Below, one piece after another: positions 7,753 to 15,175 of a DNA stretch of 26,118 bases. Both the position numbers and the translations under genes were made by a program. Below the pieces are notes generated by a model that ran no database searches, had not been told where the DNA came from, and was given only the letters and a program-made list of their open reading frames with translations. This DNA is from Alloclostridium intestinigallinarum. Its GTDB lineage: Bacteria; Bacillota; Clostridia; Christensenellales; UBA3700. The stretch covers positions 1-26,118 of the forward strand of contig CAJFNB010000019.1 of the NCBI GenBank assembly GCA_904393845.1. The letters run 5' to 3'. Every line of letters begins with the position of its first letter. The stretch's first letter is position 1.

Positions 7753-8711
7753 ATTACCTTGCAGTCGAGGACGATGTTTCTTATCGGTCCGCCGTTTATC
7801 ATTGCAAGCAGCGTTTCCGCCGCCACCATGCCAAGCTCGCGTATTGGCTGCACCACCATGTGCATGCCGGGACAGAGCACGGGCAGCATTTGTACGCTGT
7901 CAAAGCCCGTAAAAGCAAAGTCGTCGCCGATGGTCTTGCCCGTTTCTTTAAGGGCGATTGCTGCGCCTATGGACATTTCGTAGTTGGTGGCGAATATTCC
8001 CTGTAAACCCGGCTCGCCGGACAGCAGTTTTTTCGCCGCTTCGTATCCGCCCTGCACGCTGTTGCCGCCCGGCACGGCTATGCCCGGACCTTCGCCCGCC
8101 CGTTCCATGGCGTCGCGGTAGCCGGCAAGCCTTTCGCGCGCGGTAAACAGGTTTTCGTCGCCGTGGATTACCGCTATTTTCTTCTTGCCTTCCGAAAGCA
8201 TTTTCTGCACCGCTTCTCTTCCGGCTTTGCGGTTGCTTACGATGACGTGGGAAATATCCCTGCTTTCGGTGTATCTGTCCAGCGCCACTACCGGCAGTTT
8301 CTTTTGAATCGCGGAGGAAAGGGAGGACGCGCTGTCCGTGGCGGGTATCACGATGATTCCGTCCACCGTTTTGGACTGGAGGAATCTGACCGCTTCGCGC
8401 TCGCGCGACGGGTTGGAGCGACAGTCGCATATGATGATTCCGTAACGCTTCAGGCGCAGCGCCTCTTCTATTTCCGTGACGAGCTGTGTGGCGAACATGC
8501 TGGCGAACTCGGGGATAAGCACGCCTACCGTCATGGAGCGGTGCGTGCGCAGTGCGCGCGCGTAGTCGTTGCGTATATAGCCCAGCTTGTCTATCGCGCG
8601 TTCTATTTTTTCCTTGTTGTAAGGGCGCACGCTGGCACCGTTGAAGTATGCGCTTATCGTGGCTGCGGTCAGCCCCGTTTCGCGCGCAAGATCTTTGATT
8701 GTAGCGGACAT
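7749..8711 (-). CDS. LacI-family transcriptional repressor
   Basis: A 320-residue regulator. Residues 1-60 are the LacI helix-turn-helix and hinge: TIKDLARETGLTAATISAYFNG, then a KIERAIDKLGYIRN segment. The remainder is a periplasmic-binding-protein-like ligand domain beginning with MTVGVLIPEF and containing VDGIIVIPAT, a dimer/ligand region, and AFTGFDSVQML near the end, where a sugar-type ligand would bind. The start at 8711 is chosen because the family's N terminus begins MxxTIKDLA and GGGGGA lies upstream; the longer frame to 8912 crosses the promoter. It is divergent from citrate synthase and translationally coupled to an AraC-type regulator. Its operator could lie in the shared 409-base region, but I could not identify one. 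Confidence 0.94.
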   Translation of the reverse strand: MSATIKDLARETGLTAATISAYFNGASVRPYNKEKIERAIDKLGYIRNDYARALRTHRSMTVGVLIPEFASMFATQLVTEIEEALRLKRYGIIICDCRSNPSREREAVRFLQSKTVDGIIVIPATDSASSLSSAIQKKLPVVALDRYTESRDISHVIVSNRKAGREAVQKMLSEGKKKIAVIHGDENLFTARERLAGYRDAMERAGEGPGIAVPGGNSVQGGYEAAKKLLSGEPGLQGIFATNYEMSIGAAIALKETGKTIGDDFAFTGFDSVQMLPVLCPGMHMVVQPIRELGMVAAETLLAMINGGPIRNIVLDCKVI

Positions 8712-8766
8712 ACGAGTATCCCCCGGAAAGTTAAAACGATAAAAGATTATTTTCCGTTTTTTATTA

Positions 8767-8795
8767 ATTTTACAGTAAAAAACGGCGGGTGTCAA
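8767..8795 (-). promoter_or_regulatory. Promoter of the lacI-araC type operon
   Basis: Minus-strand TTGACA (8790-8795), 17-base spacer, TAAAAT (8767-8772). This is almost a perfect sigma-A promoter and places the start about 50 bases before the ATG at 8711. Confidence 0.85.
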
Positions 8796-8889
8796 GAGTA
8801 TCCGGCAAAACGCTCCTATCAGCCGCCGGGGAGAGGGGAAAGGGGCGTAAAATCGTATATATAACGGGCCGCAAACATCGCAAAATACG

Positions 8890-8909
8890 CCGCGACAGGC
8901 GCGGTTTTT
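8890..8909 (+). terminator. Weak terminator-like hairpin
   Basis: CCGCG (8890-8894) pairs with CGCGG (8900-8904) around a 5-base loop and is followed by TTTTT (8905-8909). The stem is short and no plus-strand gene precedes it; it may block antisense transcription from reaching the citrate synthase promoter. Confidence 0.3.
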
Positions 8910-8970
8910 CAAATTCAGGTAAAAAATATTTACAAAAAGTAGCGTATATGTCGGTTAGAAAATTTACGGG

Positions 8971-8999
8971 TTGACAGACTTTTTTATTTATGGTAAAAT
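8971..8999 (+). promoter_or_regulatory. Promoter of citrate synthase
   Basis: TTGACA (8971-8976), 17-base spacer, TAAAAT (8994-8999), with TGG just before the -10 box. The predicted start near 9006 gives a leader of about 115 bases. Confidence 0.85.
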
Positions 9000-9120
9000 A
9001 ACCAAGATACAGGCAAATCCCGGGGGTTCGGTGCCCGGAAAATAACTGCGCTGTTTTATGCGCGTGAACTTGGTAAACGGTTTATTTTTGCAAAGTTCGG
9101 AAAATTTAAGAAGGTGAAAA

Positions 9121-10503
9121 ATGGATTATAAGGAATATCAGGAATCTTTGGAGAAAAAGCATAGCGCGGAGATAACGCGGCTTTCGAAACTGAGTGCGCG
9201 TGAAAGCGCGATAAATTCCAGGCTCTACGAAAAATACGACGTAAAGCGCGGTCTGCGCGACCTGAACGGCAACGGTGTGGTTTGCGGACTTACGGAAATT
9301 TCCGAGATAAACGCTTTCAAGGTGGACAAGGACGGGAACAAGACGCCCTGCAAAGGCGAGCTTTTCTACCGCGGCGTGAACATCTACGACCTGGTGGAAG
9401 GGCTGGGCAGACGAGGGAGATTCGGCTTTGAGGAAACGGCGTATCTGCTGCTTTTCGGGACGCTTCCCACCATGGACGAGTTGGCGGGCTTTAATGAAAT
9501 GCTCTGCGATTACCGTCCTCTGCCGCCCAATTTCGTGCGCGATATAATAATGAAAAACCCCTCGGCGGATATGATGAATATGCTTGCGCGGTGTGTGCTC
9601 AGCCTCTATTCCTACGACAGGCGTCCCGACAGGACGACGCCCGGGAATACGCTCAGGCAATGCGTGCAGCTTATAGCGCGCTTTCCTCTTCTGGCGGTAT
9701 ACAGCCAGAATGCGTACAACTATTACCACACGGACAGTTCGCTGTTTATACATAAGCCGGACAGCAACCTGTCTGCGGCGGAAAATCTGCTTTATATGCT
9801 CAGGGAGGATAAAAAATTCACGCCGCTGGAAGCGCGCGTGCTGGATACCTGCCTAGTGCTGCACGCGGAACACGGCGGCGGAAACAATTCCACTTTCACC
9901 ACGCACGTCGTGACTTCTTCGGGTACGGATACGTATTCGTCCGTCGCCGCTTCGCTCGGCTCGCTGAAAGGACCCAAGCACGGCGGTGCGAACGTCAAGG
10001 TGGTGGAGATGTTCGACTATCTGCACGGCGCGTTGAAGGACTATTCGGCCGGAAGCATACGCGACTGCCTGAACGCCATGCTGAATAAGGAAGCGTTCGA
10101 CAAATCGGGACTTATCTACGGTATGGGACACGCGGTCTATTCGCTCTCCGATCCCAGGTGCGACATTCTGAAAGTGTGCGCGGAAAATCTTGCCGCGGAA
10201 AAGGGGCTTTCAGAGGAATTCGAGCTGCACAGCCGCGTTGCGGAAATAGCGGGCGAACTGATTGCGGAAAAGCGCAGGATATACAAGGGCGTAAGCCCCA
10301 ACGTGGACTTTTATTCGGGACTTATTTACAGTATGCTGGGACTGGACAGAAAGCTGTTCACGCCGCTTTTCGCCGTGGCGCGCATTGCGGGCTGGTCGGC
10401 GCACAGGATAGAAGAACTCGTGGGCGGCGGCAAGATAATAAGGCCCGCGTACAAGGCGGTGTGCGAACACAGAAAATACGTGCCGATAGAGGACAGAAAG
10501 TAA
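9121..10503 (+). CDS. gltA: Citrate synthase
   Basis: A 460-residue enzyme that condenses acetyl-CoA with oxaloacetate to give citrate, feeding 2-oxoglutarate and hence glutamate synthesis; glutamate dehydrogenase is also in this window. Catalytic residues are visible: His251 in LHAEHGG, His337 in GMGHAVY, and Asp396 in NVDFYSG. Arginines that bind substrate lie in SAHRIEELVGG and nearby. The length is above the roughly 370-430 residues of many bacterial forms because of an N-terminal extension of about 60 residues, seen in some clostridial-type enzymes. A methylcitrate synthase role cannot be excluded by sequence reading. A strong promoter precedes it and no other TCA-cycle gene is adjacent, so it appears monocistronic, possibly controlled by the divergent LacI-type protein. 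Confidence 0.95.
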   Translation: MDYKEYQESLEKKHSAEITRLSKLSARESAINSRLYEKYDVKRGLRDLNGNGVVCGLTEISEINAFKVDKDGNKTPCKGELFYRGVNIYDLVEGLGRRGRFGFEETAYLLLFGTLPTMDELAGFNEMLCDYRPLPPNFVRDIIMKNPSADMMNMLARCVLSLYSYDRRPDRTTPGNTLRQCVQLIARFPLLAVYSQNAYNYYHTDSSLFIHKPDSNLSAAENLLYMLREDKKFTPLEARVLDTCLVLHAEHGGGNNSTFTTHVVTSSGTDTYSSVAASLGSLKGPKHGGANVKVVEMFDYLHGALKDYSAGSIRDCLNAMLNKEAFDKSGLIYGMGHAVYSLSDPRCDILKVCAENLAAEKGLSEEFELHSRVAEIAGELIAEKRRIYKGVSPNVDFYSGLIYSMLGLDRKLFTPLFAVARIAGWSAHRIEELVGGGKIIRPAYKAVCEHRKYVPIEDRK

Positions 10504-10546
10504 TTTGCGGAGGGTGTAAATTTTCTAGACAACTGTCGAAAAATCA

Positions 10547-10575
10547 TTGACTTTTGTAATAAGCGATAGTAGAAT
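10547..10575 (+). promoter_or_regulatory. Promoter of the small lipoprotein gene
   Basis: TTGACT (10547-10552), 17-base spacer, TAGAAT (10570-10575). It gives a leader of about 40 bases ending in AGGAGA before the ATG at 10622. Confidence 0.8.
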
Positions 10576-10621
10576 GATAATACAGGCTTATGCTTGATAA
10601 TATGATTCAGGAGATGGAAAA

Positions 10622-11011
10622 ATGAAGAAAAAACTCATTGTATCCGCAATAGCAATTGTGCTCGCGCTCAGCTGCGTATTTGCATTTGCAGCGTGCACCC
10701 CTTCGCTCGACAGTCTGAAGAGCACTTATGACGATGCGGGCTATCTGTGCGTGGATATAGACGTCGACGCCGTTGCGGATTACGTTAAGGACGCCGGTGC
10801 CGATATCGAAGGCAAACCCGCAATCAAATACGCGTTTACCGCGACCAAACTTATTGACACCGTGGTTATCGTGGCTTATTCCGATTCTTCCGTTGCAAAG
10901 GACGTGTACGAATCGCTCGGCGGCAGCGAAAGCAACTTTGTCAAGAAAAAGGGCAACGCCGTGGCTTTTGCCATTTCTCTCGGTGAAAGCGAAGGTCTGA
11001 ACCTGTTCTGA
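10622..11011 (+). CDS. Small secreted lipoprotein of unknown function
   Basis: A 129-residue protein with a clear lipoprotein signal: MKKK, a hydrophobic core, and the lipobox FAAC ending at Cys25. The mature part begins TPSLDSLKSTYDDAGY and contains two beta-alpha-like segments (VVIVAYSDSSVAKDVYESL and NAVAFAISL), suggesting a small extracellular alpha/beta domain anchored to the membrane. I do not recognise a named family. It has its own promoter and a strong terminator, so it is a monocistronic gene, probably well expressed. The ribosome binding site is AGGAGA eight bases before the ATG. Confidence 0.85.
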   Translation: MKKKLIVSAIAIVLALSCVFAFAACTPSLDSLKSTYDDAGYLCVDIDVDAVADYVKDAGADIEGKPAIKYAFTATKLIDTVVIVAYSDSSVAKDVYESLGGSESNFVKKKGNAVAFAISLGESEGLNLF

Positions 11012-11031
11012 GATTAACCCGAAAACACAAG

Positions 11032-11055
11032 ACGCGCCGGTTGCGGCGCGTTTTT
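11032..11055 (+). terminator. Terminator of the small lipoprotein gene
   Basis: ACGCGCC (11032-11038) pairs with GGCGCGT (11045-11051) around a 6-base loop and is followed by a run of T to 11055. Confidence 0.88.
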
Positions 11056-11104
11056 GTTTCCGGGGTACGAAGCATATTTTTTATTTACGGATAAAAAGGG
11101 ATAT

Positions 11105-11860
11105 ATGGAAGAGGTAACGCAGGAAAAGGCGGCGGAAAAACCGCGCGGCAGGGTATCGCGGATATTTTTTACGCTTTCGGTAATATACGGCATACTATCG
11201 TTTTTATTTTACATCGGACTGGACGCGTACAAAATCTATCGCGACGGCTGGACGGCGGCGAATATCGTGGTTACGGTATTTCTGGCGCTGCAAATCATAC
11301 TTTACGCCGTGTTTCTGGCGGTAGGCGCGGACAAAAAACACAAGAAGACGTACAAGGCGGGCAAAAAGTCGCTGAAAATAGCCAAGAAGATAGTCAATAA
11401 AACGCTTTCGCTCGCCACTTCCGCGGCGGTAATCGTCGGCGCCGGTTCGGCGGCGGGATTATTGGATATTCTTACGCTTGCGGTGGCGGTTCTCGCCCTT
11501 GCCATAGCCGTGACTGAAGTTATATGGCGGATAGTGCTGTTCGTGCTTGCGCGCAAAGTGAAAAAGGCGGTGCGCGAAAAGCTGGGCGCGCAGGAGGGCG
11601 AATCGCTTGTTGCGGCGGCAAAGAACAAGGCGAAAGGATATTTATCGCCGAAAAGAAACTCCGCGGAAAGCGAAGTTGCCGCGACGCAGGAGGTTGCGGA
11701 AGGCGCGGAGGAAAAGCGGGAGGACGGACGGCAAAAGAGCGCGTCCGCACGCGCAAAGCTGCAGGCCAAGGCGGAGGAAGTAAAGAAAAAGGCGAAAACG
11801 AAGGCGGAAAAACTTCTTTCGCAAGGCAAGAGCGGGGGAAAGAAAGAGGGAGAAAAGTAA
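11105..11860 (+). CDS. Membrane protein with lysine/alanine-rich cytoplasmic tail
   Basis: A 251-residue protein of unrecognised family. After a short charged N terminus there are two hydrophobic segments (around IFFTLSVIYGILSFLFYIGL and IVVTVFLALQIILYAVFLAV). A basic loop follows (KKHKKTYKAGKKSLKIAKK), then a hydrophobic, glycine-rich pair (ATSAAVIVGAGSAAGLL and LTLAVAVLALAIAVTEVIW). The last 90 residues are highly charged, rich in Lys, Ala and Glu, and likely a coiled coil. The ATG at 11105 is preferred over the upstream TTG at 11054, which sits in the terminator's T run; AAAGGG precedes 11105. It may form a unit with the next gene, 50 bases downstream. The basic loop and tail suggest binding to nucleic acid or phospholipid headgroups, which is inference. 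Confidence 0.75.
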   Translation: MEEVTQEKAAEKPRGRVSRIFFTLSVIYGILSFLFYIGLDAYKIYRDGWTAANIVVTVFLALQIILYAVFLAVGADKKHKKTYKAGKKSLKIAKKIVNKTLSLATSAAVIVGAGSAAGLLDILTLAVAVLALAIAVTEVIWRIVLFVLARKVKKAVREKLGAQEGESLVAAAKNKAKGYLSPKRNSAESEVAATQEVAEGAEEKREDGRQKSASARAKLQAKAEEVKKKAKTKAEKLLSQGKSGGKKEGEK

Positions 11861-11910
11861 GACCGTATATAAATTTTTGCCGCGGCAATAATCAATGCCG
11901 AGGAGAAAAT

Positions 11911-12342
11911 ATGAAAGACGATACGGAAAAACTTTTGCAGAAATGCACTCTCGGCGCCCAGATGGGCGTAAACGGCATAAACGCCGCACAGCGTTACGTC
12001 ACCGACCCCGGGCTGCTCGCGCTGCTGTCCGAGTTCAAAGACAGGCACCGCGCCGTGGAAGAGGAGATACAGTTATTGCTCGCCGCGCGCGGCAAAAAGA
12101 GCAGGCGCGTCAATACCGTGGTAAAAAAGATGGCGCGCGCCGTTACGGGTATGCGTATAGCTTCCCGTCCCGACAACGGGCGCATAGCGCAGATGATGAT
12201 AGGTTCGTGCGACGCCGCGCTCGAAAGGCTGGCGGGACTGTTGTCCAGATACCCGTCCGCCGACGATTCCGCCAAGGAATGTGTAAAAAAACTCGTCCTT
12301 ACCGAACAGGAGTACCGAATGCAGCTTCAAAGTTGCGCATAA
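11911..12342 (+). CDS. Small helical-bundle protein, possibly ferritin-like (DUF2383 type)
   Basis: A 143-residue cytoplasmic protein, predicted all-helical. Its layout resembles small ferritin-like four-helix domains such as DUF2383: an N-terminal helix with KCTLGAQMGVNGINAAQ, then LLALLSEFKDRHRAVEEEIQ with an E-x(2)-H-like pattern, then a central basic segment and C-terminal helices. Metal binding is not evident because only a few Glu/His residues are spaced as in true ferritins. AGGAGA lies six bases before the ATG. It follows the membrane protein gene by 50 bases and may be co-transcribed with it. Family assignment is tentative. Confidence 0.65.
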   Translation: MKDDTEKLLQKCTLGAQMGVNGINAAQRYVTDPGLLALLSEFKDRHRAVEEEIQLLLAARGKKSRRVNTVVKKMARAVTGMRIASRPDNGRIAQMMIGSCDAALERLAGLLSRYPSADDSAKECVKKLVLTEQEYRMQLQSCA

Positions 12343-12349
12343 ATAAGTA

Positions 12350-12378
12350 TTGCGTGCGGGCTTTTTCTATGCTATAAT
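12350..12378 (+). promoter_or_regulatory. Promoter of the TIR-methyltransferase gene
   Basis: TTGCGT (12350-12355), 17-base spacer, TATAAT (12373-12378) preceded by TGC as an extended -10. It gives the gene its own transcript with a leader of about 23 bases. The same TTGCGT/TGN-TATAAT combination precedes the amino-acid binding protein gene. Confidence 0.75.
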
Positions 12379-12407
12379 TTATATTGATAAAAGCAAGGGG
12401 AAAAGTT

Positions 12408-13727
12408 ATGTACGATATTTTCATAAGCTACAGGCGCGACGGCGGTTTTGAAATGGCGCGGCTGCTTTACGACCGACTGCAGGACATGGGACTAAACGTC
12501 TTTTTCGATCTGGAAGAGCTGCGGTCGGGTAAATTCAACGTAAAGCTGTTCAGCGCGATAGACGAAAGTTCCAATTTTCTGCTTGTACTTCCGCAAGGTT
12601 CGCTTGACAGGTGCAAAAACGACGACGACTGGCTGCGCATTGAAATAGAGTACGCCGTTTCCAAGCGCAAGAATATCGTGCCGCTTATGATGAAGGGCTT
12701 TGAATGGCCGGAAAACCTGCCAGAGACGCTTAAAAGTCTGCACTTGTACAACGCCGTGCAGATGAGCAGGGAATATTTCCAGGCTTCGATCGACCGTATA
12801 CTGACCATGTGCAAGAATATCTCGCTCAAGGGCGGCAAAAAGGCGCATACGGAAAAAGAAGTAAGAGAAGACAATAAATATTATTTTTTCGACGACAAGA
12901 AAGAAAGGCGCAGACTGAAAATACAGCAGAATCTCATGCGCAGTTTCGACGCTCCCGCTTACGATAAGGTAAAGAACAGGTACGAAAGGCTGTCGGTGCT
13001 CGATCTGGGCGCGAATACGGGCGAATTTATAATGGACAGGCTGGGCGCAAGCGAAAAGCTCGAAAAACTTATCGGAATCGAATTTGACGAAAAATCGGTG
13101 GAATATGCCAACGCCGCATACGGGCTGGAGGGAAAAATATCTTTCCACAGACTGGATCTGGAAAGCGAGAGTTTTTACGACGATTTGCGCGATATAATGG
13201 ATAAATGCGGCGTCGGGTCGTTCAACGTGATAAATCTGAGTATGACTCTTCTTCATCTCAAATCACCGTACAGACTGCTTAAAAAACTGCGCAGCGTACT
13301 GGACGGCGACGGCACGGTGATAGTAAAGGACATAGACGACGGTCTGAATCTGGCTTATCCCGACGACGAGGGCGACTTTGCCAAGGCGGTGGACATATGC
13401 AGCCGCGAGGAGTTGGCGGGTTACCGCAAAAGCGGAAGGCAGATATATACTCTGCTTTACCGGTCGGGCTTCAAGCATGTAACGCAGGAAAGACTGGGGC
13501 TTTCCACCGTGGGAATGGACAGCGACGAACGCAGCGCGCTCTTTGATACGTATTTTTCGTTTATAAGGGAAGATTTGCGCCTGTTGCAGGAAAAGCACCC
13601 CGACGACAAGCGGATAAAGGCCGACCTTGATTGGTACGTCGATATATACGACGACCTGGAAGAGAGGTTTCAGGACGACGCCTTCTACTTCGTTCTCGGC
13701 TTTGTCCTGTTCACAGCGCAAAAGTAA
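12408..13727 (+). CDS. TIR-domain / SAM-dependent methyltransferase fusion
   Basis: A 439-residue cytoplasmic protein with two domains. Residues 1-137 form a TIR domain: box 1 YDIFISYRR (2-10), box 2 VFFDLEELRSGKF (31-43), LVLPQGSLDRC (59-69), and the W-x3-E pattern WLRIE (75-79), where Glu79 aligns with the catalytic glutamate of NAD-cleaving TIR enzymes. A charged linker (138-190) leads to a class I methyltransferase: motif I VLDLGANTG (197-205), an acidic strand end LIGIEF (221-226), FHRLDL (246-251), and FNVINLSMTLLHL (272-284). The C-terminal 130 residues continue the domain. The start is set by AAGGGG before the ATG at 12408; a TTG eight codons upstream is less likely. TIR proteins act in bacterial immunity or signalling by consuming NAD; the methyltransferase partner is unusual and its substrate unknown. 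It has its own promoter and no Thoeris-like partner beside it. Confidence 0.9.
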   Translation: MYDIFISYRRDGGFEMARLLYDRLQDMGLNVFFDLEELRSGKFNVKLFSAIDESSNFLLVLPQGSLDRCKNDDDWLRIEIEYAVSKRKNIVPLMMKGFEWPENLPETLKSLHLYNAVQMSREYFQASIDRILTMCKNISLKGGKKAHTEKEVREDNKYYFFDDKKERRRLKIQQNLMRSFDAPAYDKVKNRYERLSVLDLGANTGEFIMDRLGASEKLEKLIGIEFDEKSVEYANAAYGLEGKISFHRLDLESESFYDDLRDIMDKCGVGSFNVINLSMTLLHLKSPYRLLKKLRSVLDGDGTVIVKDIDDGLNLAYPDDEGDFAKAVDICSREELAGYRKSGRQIYTLLYRSGFKHVTQERLGLSTVGMDSDERSALFDTYFSFIREDLRLLQEKHPDDKRIKADLDWYVDIYDDLEERFQDDAFYFVLGFVLFTAQK

Positions 13728-13797
13728 TACATACCCGTTAAAAAGAATAACCGGAAAGCCTTAGTGCGGTTGCTCGCGCGCGGCGTAAAAGTGTTAA

Positions 13798-13831
13798 AAA
13801 TGCGGGGCGGTATAATTGCCGCCCCGCATTT
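13798..13831. terminator. Bidirectional terminator between convergent genes
   Basis: AAATGCGGGGCGG (13798-13810) and CCGCCCCGCATTT (13819-13831) form a perfect 13-bp stem with an 8-base loop. On the minus strand it is followed by a T run, so it mainly ends the ABC transporter operon; on the plus strand it can also stop the TIR-methyltransferase transcript. Confidence 0.88.
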
Positions 13832-13846
13832 ACGTCGTTTTCGGTT

Positions 13847-15175
13847 TTACAGAACTTTTGATAAAAATTCTTTCAGACGCGAATCCTTGGGATTTCCGAA
13901 AAGTTCCTTGGGAGGGGCGTCTTCTTTTATCACGCCTTCGTCTATGAACAGCACGCGCGTCGCCACTTCACGGGCAAAACCTATCTCGTGGGTGACTATA
14001 ACCATAGTCATGCCTTCTTCCGCAAGTTCGCGGATAACTTCCAGCACTTCGCCCACCATTTCGGGGTCGAGGGCGGAAGTAGGCTCGTCAAAAAGCATTA
14101 TGCGCGGATTCATCGCCAGGGCGCGCACTATCGCAATGCGCTGTTTCTGTCCGCCCGAAAGGGTGGAAGGGTATACGTCGGCTTTGTCTTCGAGTCCTAC
14201 GCGTTTAAGCAGCCGCTTTGCGCGCGTCTTTGCGTTTTCTTCTATCTCCAGTCTTGAAGGGAGCGCCGCCAGCTCTTCGCTTACGTCCTCGCCGCGGAGC
14301 TTGCGCTTCATAAGTTCGCCGCGCTTTTTGTTCATATCTTTTACGCCCAGCGCAACGGGAGCGAGCATAATGTTCTCCATAACCGTGAGGTTGTTGAACA
14401 GGTTGAAGTGCTGGAACACCATACCCATGTTGCGCCTGTGTTCATCGATGGCGGCGTTGGTGCGCTTCATGGCGGCGGCGTGCCCGCGCTTTGCCTTGCG
14501 GAACTCTTGCGCCGCCTCGCGCTTTGCCAGGGTAAGACGCGCTATCTCCTCCCTGTCCGCGGCTCCGCGCGCTTCGGCTTTTTTCTGTTTTATTTTGGCG
14601 TTTATGCCCGCGAGTTTCTGCGAGAGGGAAGCTATGTCGGCTTTCTTTGCCGTATAAGCGGCGCGTGCCGCTTCAAGGCGCGAAGAAATGCTTCCGTCCG
14701 TATCTTTCGATTCGGAAGTTCCGCTTTCCACGGTTTTTTTCGCCGCCGTTCCGCGGCTGCGCTTTTCCTTCAACGCGAGCAGCTTAATGCTTGTTTTAAT
14801 GTCGCCGAGTTCTTCTTTGGCGCGCCTGATATCTTCCTTTACGCCCTCCGCTTCTTCGCGGTGAGTACGCACTTCTTCGGAATATTCGCCGGAGATAAGG
14901 TCGTGCAGCTGCTTTTTTATTGCGGCAAGCGAGTCGCCTTTTTCCACCATGTCGCTTCCGAAAAGCAATTCGCCGTTTACAGTGACCGTGCCGCCGGAGG
15001 GCACTTCCAGCAGATTCAGACAGCGCAGAAAAGTGGATTTACCGCTGCCGGAAGGTCCGATAATCGCAACTTTTTCGCCCATCTTTATATCGCAGTCTAT
15101 GCCGCGCAGAACTTCCTTGCTCCCGAAGCGTTTGGTAAGGCTGCGCGTGGATATAAGTACGTTTTCTTCACTCAT
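13847..15175 (-). CDS. Polar amino-acid ABC transporter ATPase with a large internal insertion
   Basis: The ATPase subunit of a family-3 amino-acid importer, working at the inner face of the membrane with the permease and binding lipoprotein encoded upstream. All motifs are present: Walker A GPSGSGKST (40-48), Q-loop GMVFQHF (Gln255), signature LSGGQ (339-343), Walker B IMLFDEP (359-365) and H-loop His396. It has 442 residues, while GlnQ-type ATPases have about 240. The excess lies mostly between about residues 74 and 247: a Lys/Glu/Ala-rich, coiled-coil-like insertion where the family has about 15 residues. A second, shorter insertion at about 281-315 is also charged. The frame is continuous, so this is not a frameshift. 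The start overlaps the permease stop (ATGA, 15172-15175). The specific amino acid transported is not determined. Confidence 0.92.
   Translation of the reverse strand: MSEENVLISTRSLTKRFGSKEVLRGIDCDIKMGEKVAIIGPSGSGKSTFLRCLNLLEVPSGGTVTVNGELLFGSDMVEKGDSLAAIKKQLHDLISGEYSEEVRTHREEAEGVKEDIRRAKEELGDIKTSIKLLALKEKRSRGTAAKKTVESGTSESKDTDGSISSRLEAARAAYTAKKADIASLSQKLAGINAKIKQKKAEARGAADREEIARLTLAKREAAQEFRKAKRGHAAAMKRTNAAIDEHRRNMGMVFQHFNLFNNLTVMENIMLAPVALGVKDMNKKRGELMKRKLRGEDVSEELAALPSRLEIEENAKTRAKRLLKRVGLEDKADVYPSTLSGGQKQRIAIVRALAMNPRIMLFDEPTSALDPEMVGEVLEVIRELAEEGMTMVIVTHEIGFAREVATRVLFIDEGVIKEDAPPKELFGNPKDSRLKEFLSKVL

Larger units (their letters stand above)
8712..9120. other. Divergent regulatory region between lacI-type gene and citrate synthase
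   Basis: No gene is seen. It contains the lacI-type promoter (8767-8795, minus), the citrate synthase promoter (8971-8999, plus) and a weak hairpin with a T run at 8890-8909. The leader of citrate synthase is about 115 bases long and includes two short hairpins (CCGGG/CCCGG near 9019-9037 and GCGC/GCGC near 9048-9064). The ribosome binding site AAGGTG precedes the ATG at 9121. Confidence 0.6.

Noticed and set aside
9001..9072. Riboswitch-like three-way junction in the citrate synthase leader (ACCAAG with CTTGGT, plus two hairpins)
   Set aside because: The 5' arm of the closing stem lies at or before the predicted transcription start near 9006, so the RNA could not form it; no known riboswitch core is present.
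12408..13727. Classical Thoeris system
   Set aside because: No ThsA-like NADase/SIR2 or other partner gene adjoins the TIR protein, and the fused methyltransferase is not part of Thoeris.
14435..14956. Frameshift or gene fusion as the cause of the long ABC ATPase
   Set aside because: The reading frame is continuous and conserved motifs lie in correct order on both sides, so a true insertion is the simpler reading.
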